This document shows, one piece after another, positions 6,555-13,252 of a stretch of DNA of 13,252 nt (position 1 is the first letter of the stretch; each line of letters begins with the position of its first letter). The notes below the pieces were generated by a model. It did no database searches. It was not told where the DNA came from and worked only from the letters and a program-made list of their open reading frames with translations. The DNA comes from Planctomycetes bacterium RBG_16_43_13 (GTDB taxonomy: Bacteria; Planctomycetota; MHYJ01), in contig MHYJ01000130.1 in the NCBI GenBank assembly GCA_001828445.1, positions 1 to 13,252 of the forward strand, written 5' to 3'. The position numbers and the translations under genes are program-made.

Positions 6555-7850
6555 TCAATCAAGTTTAAACCACTCGATAACCGATTCAGTGTCAAATATA
6601 CCAAATCTGGGCTCATTACTTACAACCTGAAATGCTAAATAGTCAAGTATAGTATCATAAGTGACAAAGGCACCATCATTCAATGCCTGTAAACTCAAGG
6701 TGAGTAAGTAGTCTCCAGGATTAAGCCTTAAGACTTGTTTAAATACCACTATTGTCACACTTCCTTTCTCCATCCACCCCATCTCAATTTTATGAACATA
6801 TGTGTCAGTCCCGCAAAGAACTGTTCCCTGAGAATTTTTGATCAGAAAATATACTATAGGTGCGGGCATTACCTCGTTGTGACAAACTTTTATCTTTATT
6901 AGATATTCCTGATTCCTATCCAATACTTGTACTGGTCGGTTGTCAGGGGTAAAAATACCAGCCTCTAAGATTTCAGCCTCTTTTGTACCATAGTGATTCT
7001 GTTTGGGATTAAACTGAAATAATCCCTTCCATTCAAGCTCCTTTGACATCATTGTTGTCTCATCAATATTCAGATTCTTCTCCTTAATCCCTGAACCAGT
7101 TAATGCATTCCCTTTAGAGGCCAATAAGGCGCGGTAACCATTAACAACCACCCTTGGCGCTGCCTGCTTTATTAAGCCCCCCTTATCAAGCAACACAGCA
7201 CTATTACAATGAGTTGTGATAAGGTCCAAAGCATGTGTAACAAAAAGGATCGTGACTCCCTTTTCCTTGAACTCTTTAAACTTTGCAAAACATTTCGTTT
7301 GAAAAAACACATCTCCTACTGATAAAGCCTCATCTATTATTAGAATTTCAGGGTCAACATTAATGGCCGCGGCAAAGGCCAGCCTCACATACATCCCGCT
7401 GGAATATGATTTCACCGGCTGATCAATAAACTCTCCGATATCAGCAAATGCTTCAATCTCCGGGAGGCGTCTCTCCATCTCGACCTTCGAGAATCCCATT
7501 AAGGCACCATTCATGTACACATTTTCCCGGCCTGTAAAGTCAGGTTGAAAACCAGCTCCCAATTCCAGTAGAGATGAAATTCGGCCATTTACTTTAACAC
7601 TCCCACTGGTTGGCTTGGTTACTCCGCAAATGATTTTAAGTAGTGTACTCTTGCCGCTTCCGTTTTGCCCTATTATACCAACCGTCTCCCCTTTCTTAAT
7701 TGAAAATGAGACATCACTTAATGCGTGGAAGTCATGATGATATTTCTTCGCATTCAGGCTGATGATTTCCTTCACACGATCTTTATGGGATTTGTACAAA
7801 CGGTATATCTTGTTCAGATTGTTTATTTCAATAGCATTCATGTCGGTCAC
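6555..7850 (-). CDS. wzt: Polysaccharide ABC exporter ATPase with C-terminal glycan-binding domain
   Basis: 431 residues. The nucleotide-binding domain has Walker A GQNGSGKST (61-69), the Q-loop Q102 in GAGFQPDF, the signature YSSGMYVRLAFA (149-160), Walker B ILIIDE (169-174) and the switch His H206. The region after about 270, ending FDTESVIEWFKLD, is the extra beta-rich Wzt C-terminal domain. In O8/O9a-type systems that domain binds the capped chain end and gates export by the Wzm channel. The gene starts with GTG (7850), overlapping the stop of a wzm remnant as GTGA; an in-frame ATG lies three codons in. Its own adjacent wzm is only a fragment, so its membrane partner is most likely the intact wzm at 9470. 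All ATPase motifs are present, so it should be active at the inner membrane. Confidence 0.93.
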   Translation of the reverse strand: MTDMNAIEINNLNKIYRLYKSHKDRVKEIISLNAKKYHHDFHALSDVSFSIKKGETVGIIGQNGSGKSTLLKIICGVTKPTSGSVKVNGRISSLLELGAGFQPDFTGRENVYMNGALMGFSKVEMERRLPEIEAFADIGEFIDQPVKSYSSGMYVRLAFAAAINVDPEILIIDEALSVGDVFFQTKCFAKFKEFKEKGVTILFVTHALDLITTHCNSAVLLDKGGLIKQAAPRVVVNGYRALLASKGNALTGSGIKEKNLNIDETTMMSKELEWKGLFQFNPKQNHYGTKEAEILEAGIFTPDNRPVQVLDRNQEYLIKIKVCHNEVMPAPIVYFLIKNSQGTVLCGTDTYVHKIEMGWMEKGSVTIVVFKQVLRLNPGDYLLTLSLQALNDGAFVTYDTILDYLAFQVVSNEPRFGIFDTESVIEWFKLD

Positions 7851-7958
7851 AGCACATCAGCAAATGCGGGGTTTAACCTCCTGAAGGTTAGTGCACCTAT
7901 GGCAAGAAAGACCACTCCAACCACAGGATGTATGAAAATCCAGTGACATCCATATCTG
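7847..7958 (-). pseudogene. 3' remnant of a duplicated wzm
   Basis: This stretch matches the 3' end of the intact wzm (9470-9581) with about 8 substitutions and one 1-base deletion over 112 nt, and keeps the same GTGA overlap with the following wzt. It corresponds to wzm residues about 239-273 (MDVTGFSY to the C-terminus), but the missing base breaks the frame in the middle. Nothing of the upstream 230 residues remains, and the sequence ends at the stop codon of the GT-C-like gene. It is the scar of a second wzm-wzt module. Confidence 0.9.
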
Positions 7959-7959
7959 T

Positions 7960-9255
7960 TTACCTAATCTGCGTGACTAATATTTTTGTTAAAATGAGGC
8001 ACTGAAGGATGATATAGCCAGGCATTGCGTATCGTATGTGCATTCCAGGGAACGCGAACATGAAGATTCCTGCATTTAACAGTATAGATAGCATGAAAGG
8101 CATAAATGCGATGAATGTTGTCCTCGTCATTTTAAGCGGAGGAAGAAATAACATAACGCTTTGTATAACTGTCAACGCAATAAAAGTATACAGGAACACT
8201 ATAGATATACCTGGGTGATATGTAATAAACCTTGTGTAAGTCCATACAGTCGCCCAGTGTGCAGTCCCCCAGCCCGTTCCACCACCTATTTTGTTTACTA
8301 ACGCTGTAACATCGGTTATACCAAGATATTGGAACAACTCTAATTGAAACCAGAACGGTGAAATGAGATACTCCATGAATAATTCTATTTTAGTCAGCGA
8401 GATATTAGACAATGCATTTAATACTATCTGAGAAGAATTGAAATTTCTACGCCCAATGTCTACAGTCTGTGTGAATATTTTAACAATCATAATAATTGTG
8501 ACACTCACAATTAATCCTATGACAAAGTAAATTATTGACCGTACAGATGATTTCATATCTTCACGTTCAGTTTGCGGTGCAAATACAAGAAAGATCGCTA
8601 TTGTAAAAACAACTAGTGCTAAACCAAAAATAAGCTTTTCGACTCTCAAAAGAGACATAGCTATAAAAGATATGCAGATGATAACTCCAGTGCTTGACCG
8701 TGAGCCAATCTGCGATATAAATGAAAATAGTGCCGTTGTAAACAGAATGACGCAGGAGGCAGCAAGAGAGTCTGTCAGTATTGTGAGATTAAAATGTACT
8801 ACTAATGGAGACGTAACCATTAGTAGAGTCCCAATAGTACATAGGAGTCTCCGATGCTGCGTAACAGATGAAGCGAGTATATCTCTGGAAATTAAGAACG
8901 ACACAACAACGTTGAAATAAAAATAGAATGAAATTGCACTTACGATGGATTGCAGCACGTAAATGACAATGTACCAGTGATTTGCCGAAAGTGTCATAGC
9001 AACGCGTATAATAAATGGATAAAAGAACGTCCGCCATGAGTCGGTACGTAGTGTCTTAGAAAGATTAATGTATTCAATAGTGTCACCGTAAGGCGGGATG
9101 CTTGCAAGGTGCATTAACGCCCACAGAGTACCAATGACAATACATGCCATTGAAAAGAATAGGTATGAGGGCATCAACAGTCTGTGGTATATCGACGGAT
9201 TAAACTTTAGAGTCATATAATATCCATATTGAAGAATTCTTACAATCAGCTTCAT
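7960..9255 (-). CDS. Polytopic membrane protein, GT-C-type glycosyltransferase candidate
   Basis: 431 residues with roughly ten hydrophobic segments (for example about 31-50, 93-121, 138-155, 163-181, 207-226, 241-261, 350-371, 380-402 and 412-428). The first loop after helix 1 contains PPYGDTIEY (54-62), with D58 and E61 placed like the acidic catalytic residue of GT-C enzymes, and HIRYAMPGY (406-414) before the last helix resembles the R-Y-x-x-P motif of the ArnT/PMT-like group. Such enzymes use polyprenyl-phosphate sugars to modify glycans on the periplasmic side. The ATG overlaps the stop of the deleted wzt by 4 nt (ATGA), so translation is coupled to it. No Shine-Dalgarno sequence of its own is evident. 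An O-antigen polymerase or flippase is less likely because of the loop motif, but the assignment is by pattern only. Confidence 0.6.
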   Translation of the reverse strand: MKLIVRILQYGYYMTLKFNPSIYHRLLMPSYLFFSMACIVIGTLWALMHLASIPPYGDTIEYINLSKTLRTDSWRTFFYPFIIRVAMTLSANHWYIVIYVLQSIVSAISFYFYFNVVVSFLISRDILASSVTQHRRLLCTIGTLLMVTSPLVVHFNLTILTDSLAASCVILFTTALFSFISQIGSRSSTGVIICISFIAMSLLRVEKLIFGLALVVFTIAIFLVFAPQTEREDMKSSVRSIIYFVIGLIVSVTIIMIVKIFTQTVDIGRRNFNSSQIVLNALSNISLTKIELFMEYLISPFWFQLELFQYLGITDVTALVNKIGGGTGWGTAHWATVWTYTRFITYHPGISIVFLYTFIALTVIQSVMLFLPPLKMTRTTFIAFMPFMLSILLNAGIFMFAFPGMHIRYAMPGYIILQCLILTKILVTQIR

Positions 9256-9473
9256 TCATGTCTAAACCACTCGATAACTGATTCCGTATCAAATAAAATG
9301 CCGAATCTTGGTTCCTTGCTTATAACCTGAAACGCTATATAATCAAGTATTGTGTCATAAACAACAAATTTTACCATCCTGAAGGACCTGCAAACTAAGG
9401 GAAAGCAAATATTCACCCGGATTCGGTATATCTTGGTCAGATTGTTTATTTCAATAGCATTCATGTCGGTCAC
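9252..9473 (-). pseudogene. wzt with a large internal deletion (second copy)
   Basis: The first 50 nt differ from the intact wzt start by one base and encode MTDMNAIEINNLTKIYR. The sequence then jumps to the wzt C-terminus: in another frame it reads NPGEYLLSLSLQV, matching NPGDYLLTLSLQA of the intact protein. A second shift restores the frame, ending DTILDYIAFQV and FDTESVIEWFRHE. Walker A, signature and Walker B are all lost, about 1.1 kb in total. The C-terminal part differs clearly from the intact wzt, while the N-terminal part is almost identical. The 73-codon frame stays open, so a fusion peptide could be made and still couple translation of wzm to the GT-C-like gene, but it cannot act as an ATPase. 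Confidence 0.9.
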
Positions 9474-10291
9474 AGCACATCAACAAATGCGGGCTTTAAC
9501 CTCCTGAAGGTTAGTGCACCTATGACAAGAAAGACCACTCCCACCACCAGGGTGTATGAAAATCCAGTAACGTCCATTTCTGCCTTTCCAAGAAGAGCCA
9601 TGCGATAACCTTCAATAATATGAAGCATCGGATTCAATCCGAATACTTTTTGTACAAACTCGGGAACTAATTGGCGTGAGTAGACAATCGGTGTTAAATA
9701 GAACCAGATATTGATAACCACACCAACGACCTGACCAATATCCCTGAGAAAGACATTCAGAGAAGACAGTATCCATGATATACCGAGGGCAAATATCCCC
9801 AATGCAAACAGATAAGGGATGACCAATAATATCTTTATTGAAATAGCGCCTTCCAGAACCACGAGCAGACCAATCAGGATAATCATGCCAATCAGATGGC
9901 TGATAATGGCTGCAGACAGGGTTACAATCGGCAGAATCTCAGAAGGGAAAACCATTTTATTGATTAAGCTGGATTGTTCCAATACAACACTTGGGGAACG
10001 GTTCGTAACCTCCGCAAATAATAACCAGGGTAGGAGGCCCGCCATCAACCAGATGGCATAATGGGTACCACCATATTCCTGACCAAGCCGCATCTTAAAC
10101 ACTACTGAAAATATAAAGTAATATATGAGGAGCTGTGTGAGTGGTTGGATGACAGACCAAAATATCCCGAGGAACGAACCAACATATCGCTTCTGCATAT
10201 CACGAATAACCATGCTACGGATCATATAACTGCTCTGGAAAAGCATACGGATGAAATGTATCAACATTCTAATATATTTTATAATAATCAT
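9470..10291 (-). CDS. wzm: Polysaccharide ABC exporter permease
   Basis: 273 residues, the usual Wzm length, in the ABC-2 permease family. Landmarks are RDMQKRYVGSFLG (30-42) before the first helix, WSVIQPLTQLL (45-55), VFPSEILP (114-121), LNVFLRDIGQ (178-187), PIVYS (201-205) and NPMLHIIEGYR (220-230). About six hydrophobic segments are visible. Two such subunits with two Wzt form the inner-membrane channel for completed undecaprenyl-linked glycan. The stop overlaps the next start as GTGA, but that wzt has lost its ATPase domain, so the functional partner is presumably the wzt at 6555. The gene lies 51 nt downstream of a methyltransferase gene on the same strand. Two further ATGs within the first 27 codons are possible starts. 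Confidence 0.92.
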   Translation of the reverse strand: MIIIKYIRMLIHFIRMLFQSSYMIRSMVIRDMQKRYVGSFLGIFWSVIQPLTQLLIYYFIFSVVFKMRLGQEYGGTHYAIWLMAGLLPWLLFAEVTNRSPSVVLEQSSLINKMVFPSEILPIVTLSAAIISHLIGMIILIGLLVVLEGAISIKILLVIPYLFALGIFALGISWILSSLNVFLRDIGQVVGVVINIWFYLTPIVYSRQLVPEFVQKVFGLNPMLHIIEGYRMALLGKAEMDVTGFSYTLVVGVVFLVIGALTFRRLKPAFVDVL

Positions 10292-10342
10292 GATAAAGGC
10301 TTTTTAGAACAAAATGATGGCTTGCACCTTCAAAGATGATCC

Positions 10343-11194
10343 TTACTTCCGACTCGCAGCCAATGCAACGGCTGGTCCGTGTTGATGTTTTGGGTTGTCC
10401 CACCCGATTGTTATATCTTTTAGACCAAAGTATTTGAGGCAATTAATAATATCCTCACGAGACATCACTCTCCTGAAGGATTTTCCACCCCCACAGAAAC
10501 TATCGGTAGTAAGTACTGATTCTGGGTATTCAATACGGTATAATTTATGTTTGAATCCTCTGTACTCTGCAAGTTCGCTATCTTGAACATTCATCTCTGA
10601 AGAAGAGTTACTTGGCCCAGGTTCTGCATAATACTGCGTCCACAAGTAAACGCTACTACTCGCGTTAGCTATAAGACCAATAAGCTCCGCTGGATCTTGC
10701 ATATGGTAGAGTACGCCGCTGGCAATAATGATATCAAACTTTTCATTAGTTCTTCTTAAAAATTCCACGAAGTCTCCACACATAAAACTGCATGATCTAA
10801 GGTGCAGAATCTCCTTGATGACAAGGCACTTAAGGAATGCTCGGGTATTGGCCTCTATAGATAAAATTGATTTAGCTCCGCGCTTTTCTAATGTATAGCT
10901 ATGACCTCCCTCAAGTGGACCAAGTTCCAGAATAGTGCGTCCTTGAACACCTCCTATATGATCAATAAACCATGCAAGAAGTGAATTATTAAAAAGGGTC
11001 TTGCTGCCTGCCTTTAAATTGGACATTTCATCCGGCAGCTTTGATGTCCATTCGGCCTCGAAGATGTCCAGTGCATTTTGCGGAGAGGGAAATGACATTT
11101 TGTATTGGTTTAAAATATTTGTTTCGGGTTTGCTGTCGGTTTTCACTCCTTTGTTCATCAGGCAATCAATAAGTGTTCTAATTCTTATGTTCAT
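10343..11194 (-). CDS. Class I SAM-dependent methyltransferase
   Basis: 283 residues. Motif I is ILELGPLEGGHS (88-99), SIEAN gives the acidic ribose-binding E114, GDF gives D141, and FDIIIASGVLYHM (153-165) is the motif IV region. LELGPxEGxHS is characteristic of methyltransferases found in polysaccharide and nodulation-type clusters. The gene lies 24 nt after the preceding methyltransferase and 51 nt before wzm on the same strand, so it probably belongs to one operon that modifies sugar residues before export. The N-terminal 80 residues are not recognised. The ATG (11194) has no strong ribosome-binding site. The acceptor is unknown; methylation of a sugar hydroxyl or a nucleotide-sugar intermediate are both possible. 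Confidence 0.82.
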   Translation of the reverse strand: MNIRIRTLIDCLMNKGVKTDSKPETNILNQYKMSFPSPQNALDIFEAEWTSKLPDEMSNLKAGSKTLFNNSLLAWFIDHIGGVQGRTILELGPLEGGHSYTLEKRGAKSILSIEANTRAFLKCLVIKEILHLRSCSFMCGDFVEFLRRTNEKFDIIIASGVLYHMQDPAELIGLIANASSSVYLWTQYYAEPGPSNSSSEMNVQDSELAEYRGFKHKLYRIEYPESVLTTDSFCGGGKSFRRVMSREDIINCLKYFGLKDITIGWDNPKHQHGPAVALAASRK

Positions 11195-11218
11195 AGAATC
11201 TTGTATAAACTCTGCATA

Positions 11219-12250
11219 TCATTTATCTGCTATAGCCACGAGATGGACATAGAATTTTGTTTGATTAATACTGATTAACCCTGCACGTTTAAATTCAACT
11301 CTCTTAAAGTATCTCTTTAATAGACACGACAGACTGCTTTGAGTAAAGAAATTAACATGTGTTGACTCAAGTAAATGCCAGGGCACAACTTTGTGGCGAT
11401 GAAGAAGCGGTATGGCGCTTATGTCTGGAACAGTAACTATCAGGCGTTTTTTTATAATTCTGGCAAGCTCGGGAAGAACGGTTTCATAATCAGGGACATG
11501 TTCAAGGACTTCAGTGCAGATGCCGCTTTCAAACGCGTTGTTTTCATAGGGTAGCGGTGTTTGACCATCATAAAGGATAATGTATGGTTCTGCGTCTTTT
11601 ATGAGAGAATCAATTATGGGCTGTCTTTTAATTTCTATCCCGAAAGCCTCATAACCTTCTGCCCTGAGCATCTTAACCAGCGCACCGCTGCCGCATCCGA
11701 AGTCAATAACCGGGCTTGTCAGGAATTTTGATAATGCCTGTATATCTGTACCAACGCTAACAACAGGGGGACCGTAGCCATAGATGTTATCACGGTGAAG
11801 AACTCTGTTTTCGGAAAACAGCCCGTCGAAGTGCGGTATAGTCAATGATATTTTGTTGTCACTTTGAAACAGGATTTCATTATTAAATCTGATATCTATG
11901 TTTGTAATCTCCTGATTGGCCACAGGATGTAAGAGGTATTCAATGACGAGACCACAGAATGGGGTGTGGGAGCTGAAGGTCTTAGCCTCCTCAGGGCTGT
12001 ATGTCGTATAACTGTTAAGAGATACTATTTCCCGGCCATTTACACGAACTCGAAGTCCGGTAAGATCGGAAATATTATCTATAAGAAATCCCTTAATGCG
12101 CAGGAGGCCGCTTTGTTCTATTTCAATAGAATCAATTTGACCCCATGGATACTTCCTCGATATTTTTTTAGTGAGTTGATTATCGTTGTGAGAGGGGTGG
12201 TGAGACTTATTTAACCTGGCAACTATGTCCTTTAATACTCTCTTCATCAC
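11219..12250 (-). CDS. Methyltransferase with an N-terminal accessory domain
   Basis: 343 residues. The C-terminal part is a class I SAM methyltransferase with VIDFGCGSGA (181-190, motif I), FGIEIK with acidic E206, and ICTEVLEHVPD (244-254, motif IV). Residues about 38-140 form a separate, beta-strand-rich stretch beginning IDSIEIEQSGLLRIKGF; similar stretches precede methyltransferases and glycosyltransferases in surface-glycan clusters and may bind the acceptor, although I do not recognise a family. This is the first gene of the minus-strand run, 24 nt before the next methyltransferase. The start is GTG 12250 or, equally plausible, the adjacent ATG 12247. No clear promoter was found upstream, where a hairpin-rich repeat lies. 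Confidence 0.8.
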   Translation of the reverse strand: MMKRVLKDIVARLNKSHHPSHNDNQLTKKISRKYPWGQIDSIEIEQSGLLRIKGFLIDNISDLTGLRVRVNGREIVSLNSYTTYSPEEAKTFSSHTPFCGLVIEYLLHPVANQEITNIDIRFNNEILFQSDNKISLTIPHFDGLFSENRVLHRDNIYGYGPPVVSVGTDIQALSKFLTSPVIDFGCGSGALVKMLRAEGYEAFGIEIKRQPIIDSLIKDAEPYIILYDGQTPLPYENNAFESGICTEVLEHVPDYETVLPELARIIKKRLIVTVPDISAIPLLHRHKVVPWHLLESTHVNFFTQSSLSCLLKRYFKRVEFKRAGLISINQTKFYVHLVAIADK

Positions 12251-12279
12251 TTGATTGTGTTATGGATGGGAACTTGATG

Positions 12280-12450
12280 ATAAACAGACATGCTGCCGCC
12301 ATTGTGACGCTTTGGTGTCACCATTGCATCCTTGTTATAGTGAGCCATTTACTCAATGGTGTTCATAATTTGAACGCCCACAGGCAAAAAAAGACCGCAT
12401 CCTACAGCGGCCACAATATCCTATTGAATTATCACGCAAAAACCGTACCA
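12280..12450 (+). repeat. Multi-hairpin repeat element, copy 1
   Basis: Matches 12909-13147 in the same orientation, lacking two insertions found there. Four potential hairpins are conserved: GTGAC/GTCAC (12304-12321), GCCATT/AATGGT (12344-12360), GGTGTTCA/TGAACGCC (12358-12378) and CCGC/GCGG (12395-12410). The second and third share bases 12358-12360. Its right end stops within 3 nt of the truncated toxin's stop codon. The element occupies most of the 350-base gap upstream of the methyltransferase operon. Confidence 0.8.
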
Positions 12451-12452
12451 TA

Positions 12453-12614
12453 TTAGAGGGCGTTTTCTATTATTGGATGACATCCACAAAGCATGGCAAT
12501 TGTAAATCTATCCTTTATTTTAATTACCGTCTTAGCATAAAATTGTGAATCATTTGCGATGTAGTCATGAATAGATTTTAAATCCTGTTTGGCTGGATTT
12601 GTCCACTCTACCAC
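12453..12614 (-). pseudogene. Truncated RelE/ParE-type toxin
   Basis: Starting with GTG at 12614, 7 nt inside the end of the antitoxin gene, the frame reads VEWTNPAKQDLKSIHDYIA and then NDSQFYAKTVIKIKDR. This is the N-terminal third of a RelE/ParE-family toxin, which begins V-x-W-T-x-x-A-x-x-D-L-x-x-I-x-x-Y-I. After about residue 36 the similarity ends, and a stop comes at codon 54. Intact members have about 90-100 residues, and the missing part holds the central sheet and the C-terminal helix or catalytic residues, so the toxin should be inactive. The break coincides with the region next to the hairpin-rich repeat. Confidence 0.8.
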
Positions 12615-12787
12615 GTTTGTATTTCTCTTTTTAGTTCTTCAGCAGAAATAGTTTCACCACGCTCTACTGCTTCCCTGCCCTTTTTGACTTTATCAATCAC
12701 ATATAGCTCATACATAATATCTTCAATATTCGCCGTATCAGGTAATTTAGAAATTACTTTGATTGCTTCTTGCTTTAAGGTTTCCAT
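12608..12787 (-). CDS. Small antitoxin of a RelE/ParE-type module
   Basis: A 59-residue protein, METLKQEAIKVISKLPDTAN followed by IEDIMYELYVIDKVKKGREA and ending LKREIQTW. The KLPD-x(4)-I-x-D-I-M-Y-E-LY-V pattern is typical of small acidic antitoxin-like proteins encoded just before RelE/ParE toxins. I chose the ATG at 12787 because GGAGGTG lies 8 nt upstream of it; the in-frame ATG at 12802 would place that site inside the gene. The following frame is a toxin fragment starting 7 nt before this gene's stop. The antitoxin therefore appears to be an orphan kept after loss of toxin activity. A promoter and palindrome lie directly upstream. Confidence 0.75.
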   Translation of the reverse strand: METLKQEAIKVISKLPDTANIEDIMYELYVIDKVKKGREAVERGETISAEELKREIQTW

Positions 12788-12815
12788 TAGATTCACCTCC
12801 ATACTTGGAAATGTT

Positions 12816-12825
12816 TACATATGTA
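12816..12825 (-). promoter_or_regulatory. Candidate operator palindrome TACATATGTA
   Basis: A perfect 10-bp palindrome just downstream of the antitoxin -10 box, overlapping the expected transcription start. Toxin-antitoxin operons are normally repressed by their antitoxin at such palindromes. Binding by this protein is inference. Confidence 0.4.
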
Positions 12826-12853
12826 TAATAACTCATTCGTGTAGTCTTAGCAA
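12825..12853 (-). promoter_or_regulatory. Sigma70-like promoter of the antitoxin gene
   Basis: TTGCTA (12853-12848) and TATTAT (12830-12825) on the minus strand are separated by 17 bp. Transcription would start near 12818, about 30 nt before the ATG. Confidence 0.5.
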
Positions 12854-12855
12854 TT

Positions 12856-12893
12856 GAATCAAGGAATCATGGAATCAGTCTTTCATTGAATCA
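12856..12893 (-). repeat. 8-bp-phased GAATCA repeats upstream of the antitoxin promoter
   Basis: GAATCA occurs at 12856, 12864, 12872 and 12888, so the starts are 8, 8 and 16 bp apart with one degenerate unit between. The array begins directly upstream of the -35 box. It could be a slippage-prone tandem repeat or a set of sites for a regulator. Confidence 0.5.
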
Positions 12894-12908
12894 GGCTGCC
12901 GCAATTAG

Positions 12909-13147
12909 GGTAAACAGATGACGATGCTTATTCGCATGCTGCCGCCATTGTGACGTTTTGGTGTCACCCTTGTATCCATGTTATACAGATGCTTTCTATG
13001 GCGTTGACCAACTGGCCATACTTTCAAGGGACCAACAGTGAGCCATTTACGCAATGGCGTTCATAATTTGAACGCCAACAACAAGAAAAAGCCGCATTAT
13101 GGAGCGGCATGTGTATCCTATTGAATATTTCAGCAAAAATCGTACCA
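12909..13147 (+). repeat. Multi-hairpin repeat element, copy 2
   Basis: The second copy of the element at 12280-12450, with an insertion of about 16 bp near its left end and one of about 52 bp after GTTATA. Hairpins are GTGAC/GTCAC (12950-12967), GCCATT/AATGGC (13042-13058), GGCGTTCA/TGAACGCC (13056-13076, perfect 8 bp) and GCCGC/GCGGC (13091-13108). No protein-coding gene is visible inside it. It fills most of the gene-free right end of the window. Confidence 0.8.
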
Positions 13148-13195
13148 GCTTTGATGGCGGAAGTCAAGGAGCAGATTGATCTTGTCAAGCCAATT

Positions 13196-13237
13196 TAGAA
13201 ATGTCCGGTTTTTACCAAAATAGAAATGTCCGGTTTT
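13196..13237 (+). mobile_element. Paired 17-bp direct repeats, possible insertion-sequence end
   Basis: TAGAAATGTCCGGTTTT occurs at 13196-13212 and again at 13221-13237, a 25-bp period. Multiple short direct repeats of this kind are transposase-binding sites at the ends of some insertion sequences, notably the IS21 group. The first unit overlaps the TAG of a 14-codon frame beginning MAEVKEQIDLV (13154-13198) that may be a gene remnant. An ATG at 13239 might start a gene beyond the window. No transposase is visible, so the call is inference. Confidence 0.4.
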
Positions 13238-13252
13238 CATGGAACTTGTTGT

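Noticed and set aside
12262..12456. Plus-strand 64-codon frame
   Set aside because: It runs through the hairpin-rich repeat and has no ribosome-binding site; copy 2 does not keep it open.
13040..13080. Integron attC-like site
   Set aside because: The GGCGTTC/GAACGCC arms resemble attC arms at first glance, but the R-box consensus GTTRRRY/RYYYAAC is not met and there is no integrase or cassette array.
12280..13147. CRISPR array
   Set aside because: There are only two long, imperfect copies, without short regular repeats or spacers, and no cas gene.

Overview
The window looks like an accessory region of a Gram-negative bacterium with moderate GC. The case for Gram-negative rests on an O-antigen/capsule type ABC exporter (Wzm/Wzt) among polysaccharide-modifying genes. 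The species cannot be named from sequence alone. Two scarred toxin-antitoxin-like regions rich in gene remnants and dispersed repeats flank the locus.

Left part (1-1958): a probable antitoxin tail overlaps a PIN-domain toxin gene. Next come a broken copy of a small membrane-protein gene and, on the minus strand, a complete AAA/DUF4143 ATPase with a good sigma70-like promoter. That promoter lies inside the decayed remnant of a second ATPase of the same type. A 26-bp sequence appears in direct orientation on both sides of this block (432 and 1928).

Middle (1959-12250), nearly all on the minus strand: in transcription order there are two methyltransferases, wzm, a wzt with a large internal deletion, a GT-C-like membrane protein, a wzm 3' remnant, an intact wzt, a methyltransferase, a kinase-like protein, and finally a tandem-domain GT2 glycosyltransferase. 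Two overlapping small membrane-protein genes on the plus strand, and possibly a zinc-ribbon gene remnant, sit between the kinase and the glycosyltransferase. The most informative observation is that wzm-wzt was duplicated and then decayed in a complementary way: one copy keeps only wzm, the other keeps only wzt. The surviving exporter must therefore be assembled from genes 1.6 kb apart. Wzt carries a C-terminal domain of the type that reads a terminal modification on the glycan. The methyltransferase and kinase just downstream overlap by 4 nt and look like a two-gene version of the WbdD methyltransferase-kinase chain terminator.

Right part (12251-13252): an intact small antitoxin gene with a promoter and palindromic operator candidate is followed by a truncated RelE/ParE-type toxin. 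Two copies of a 170-240 bp element with four conserved hairpins flank this pair. At the window's right end, two 17-bp direct repeats 25 bp apart resemble the end of an insertion sequence lying outside the window.
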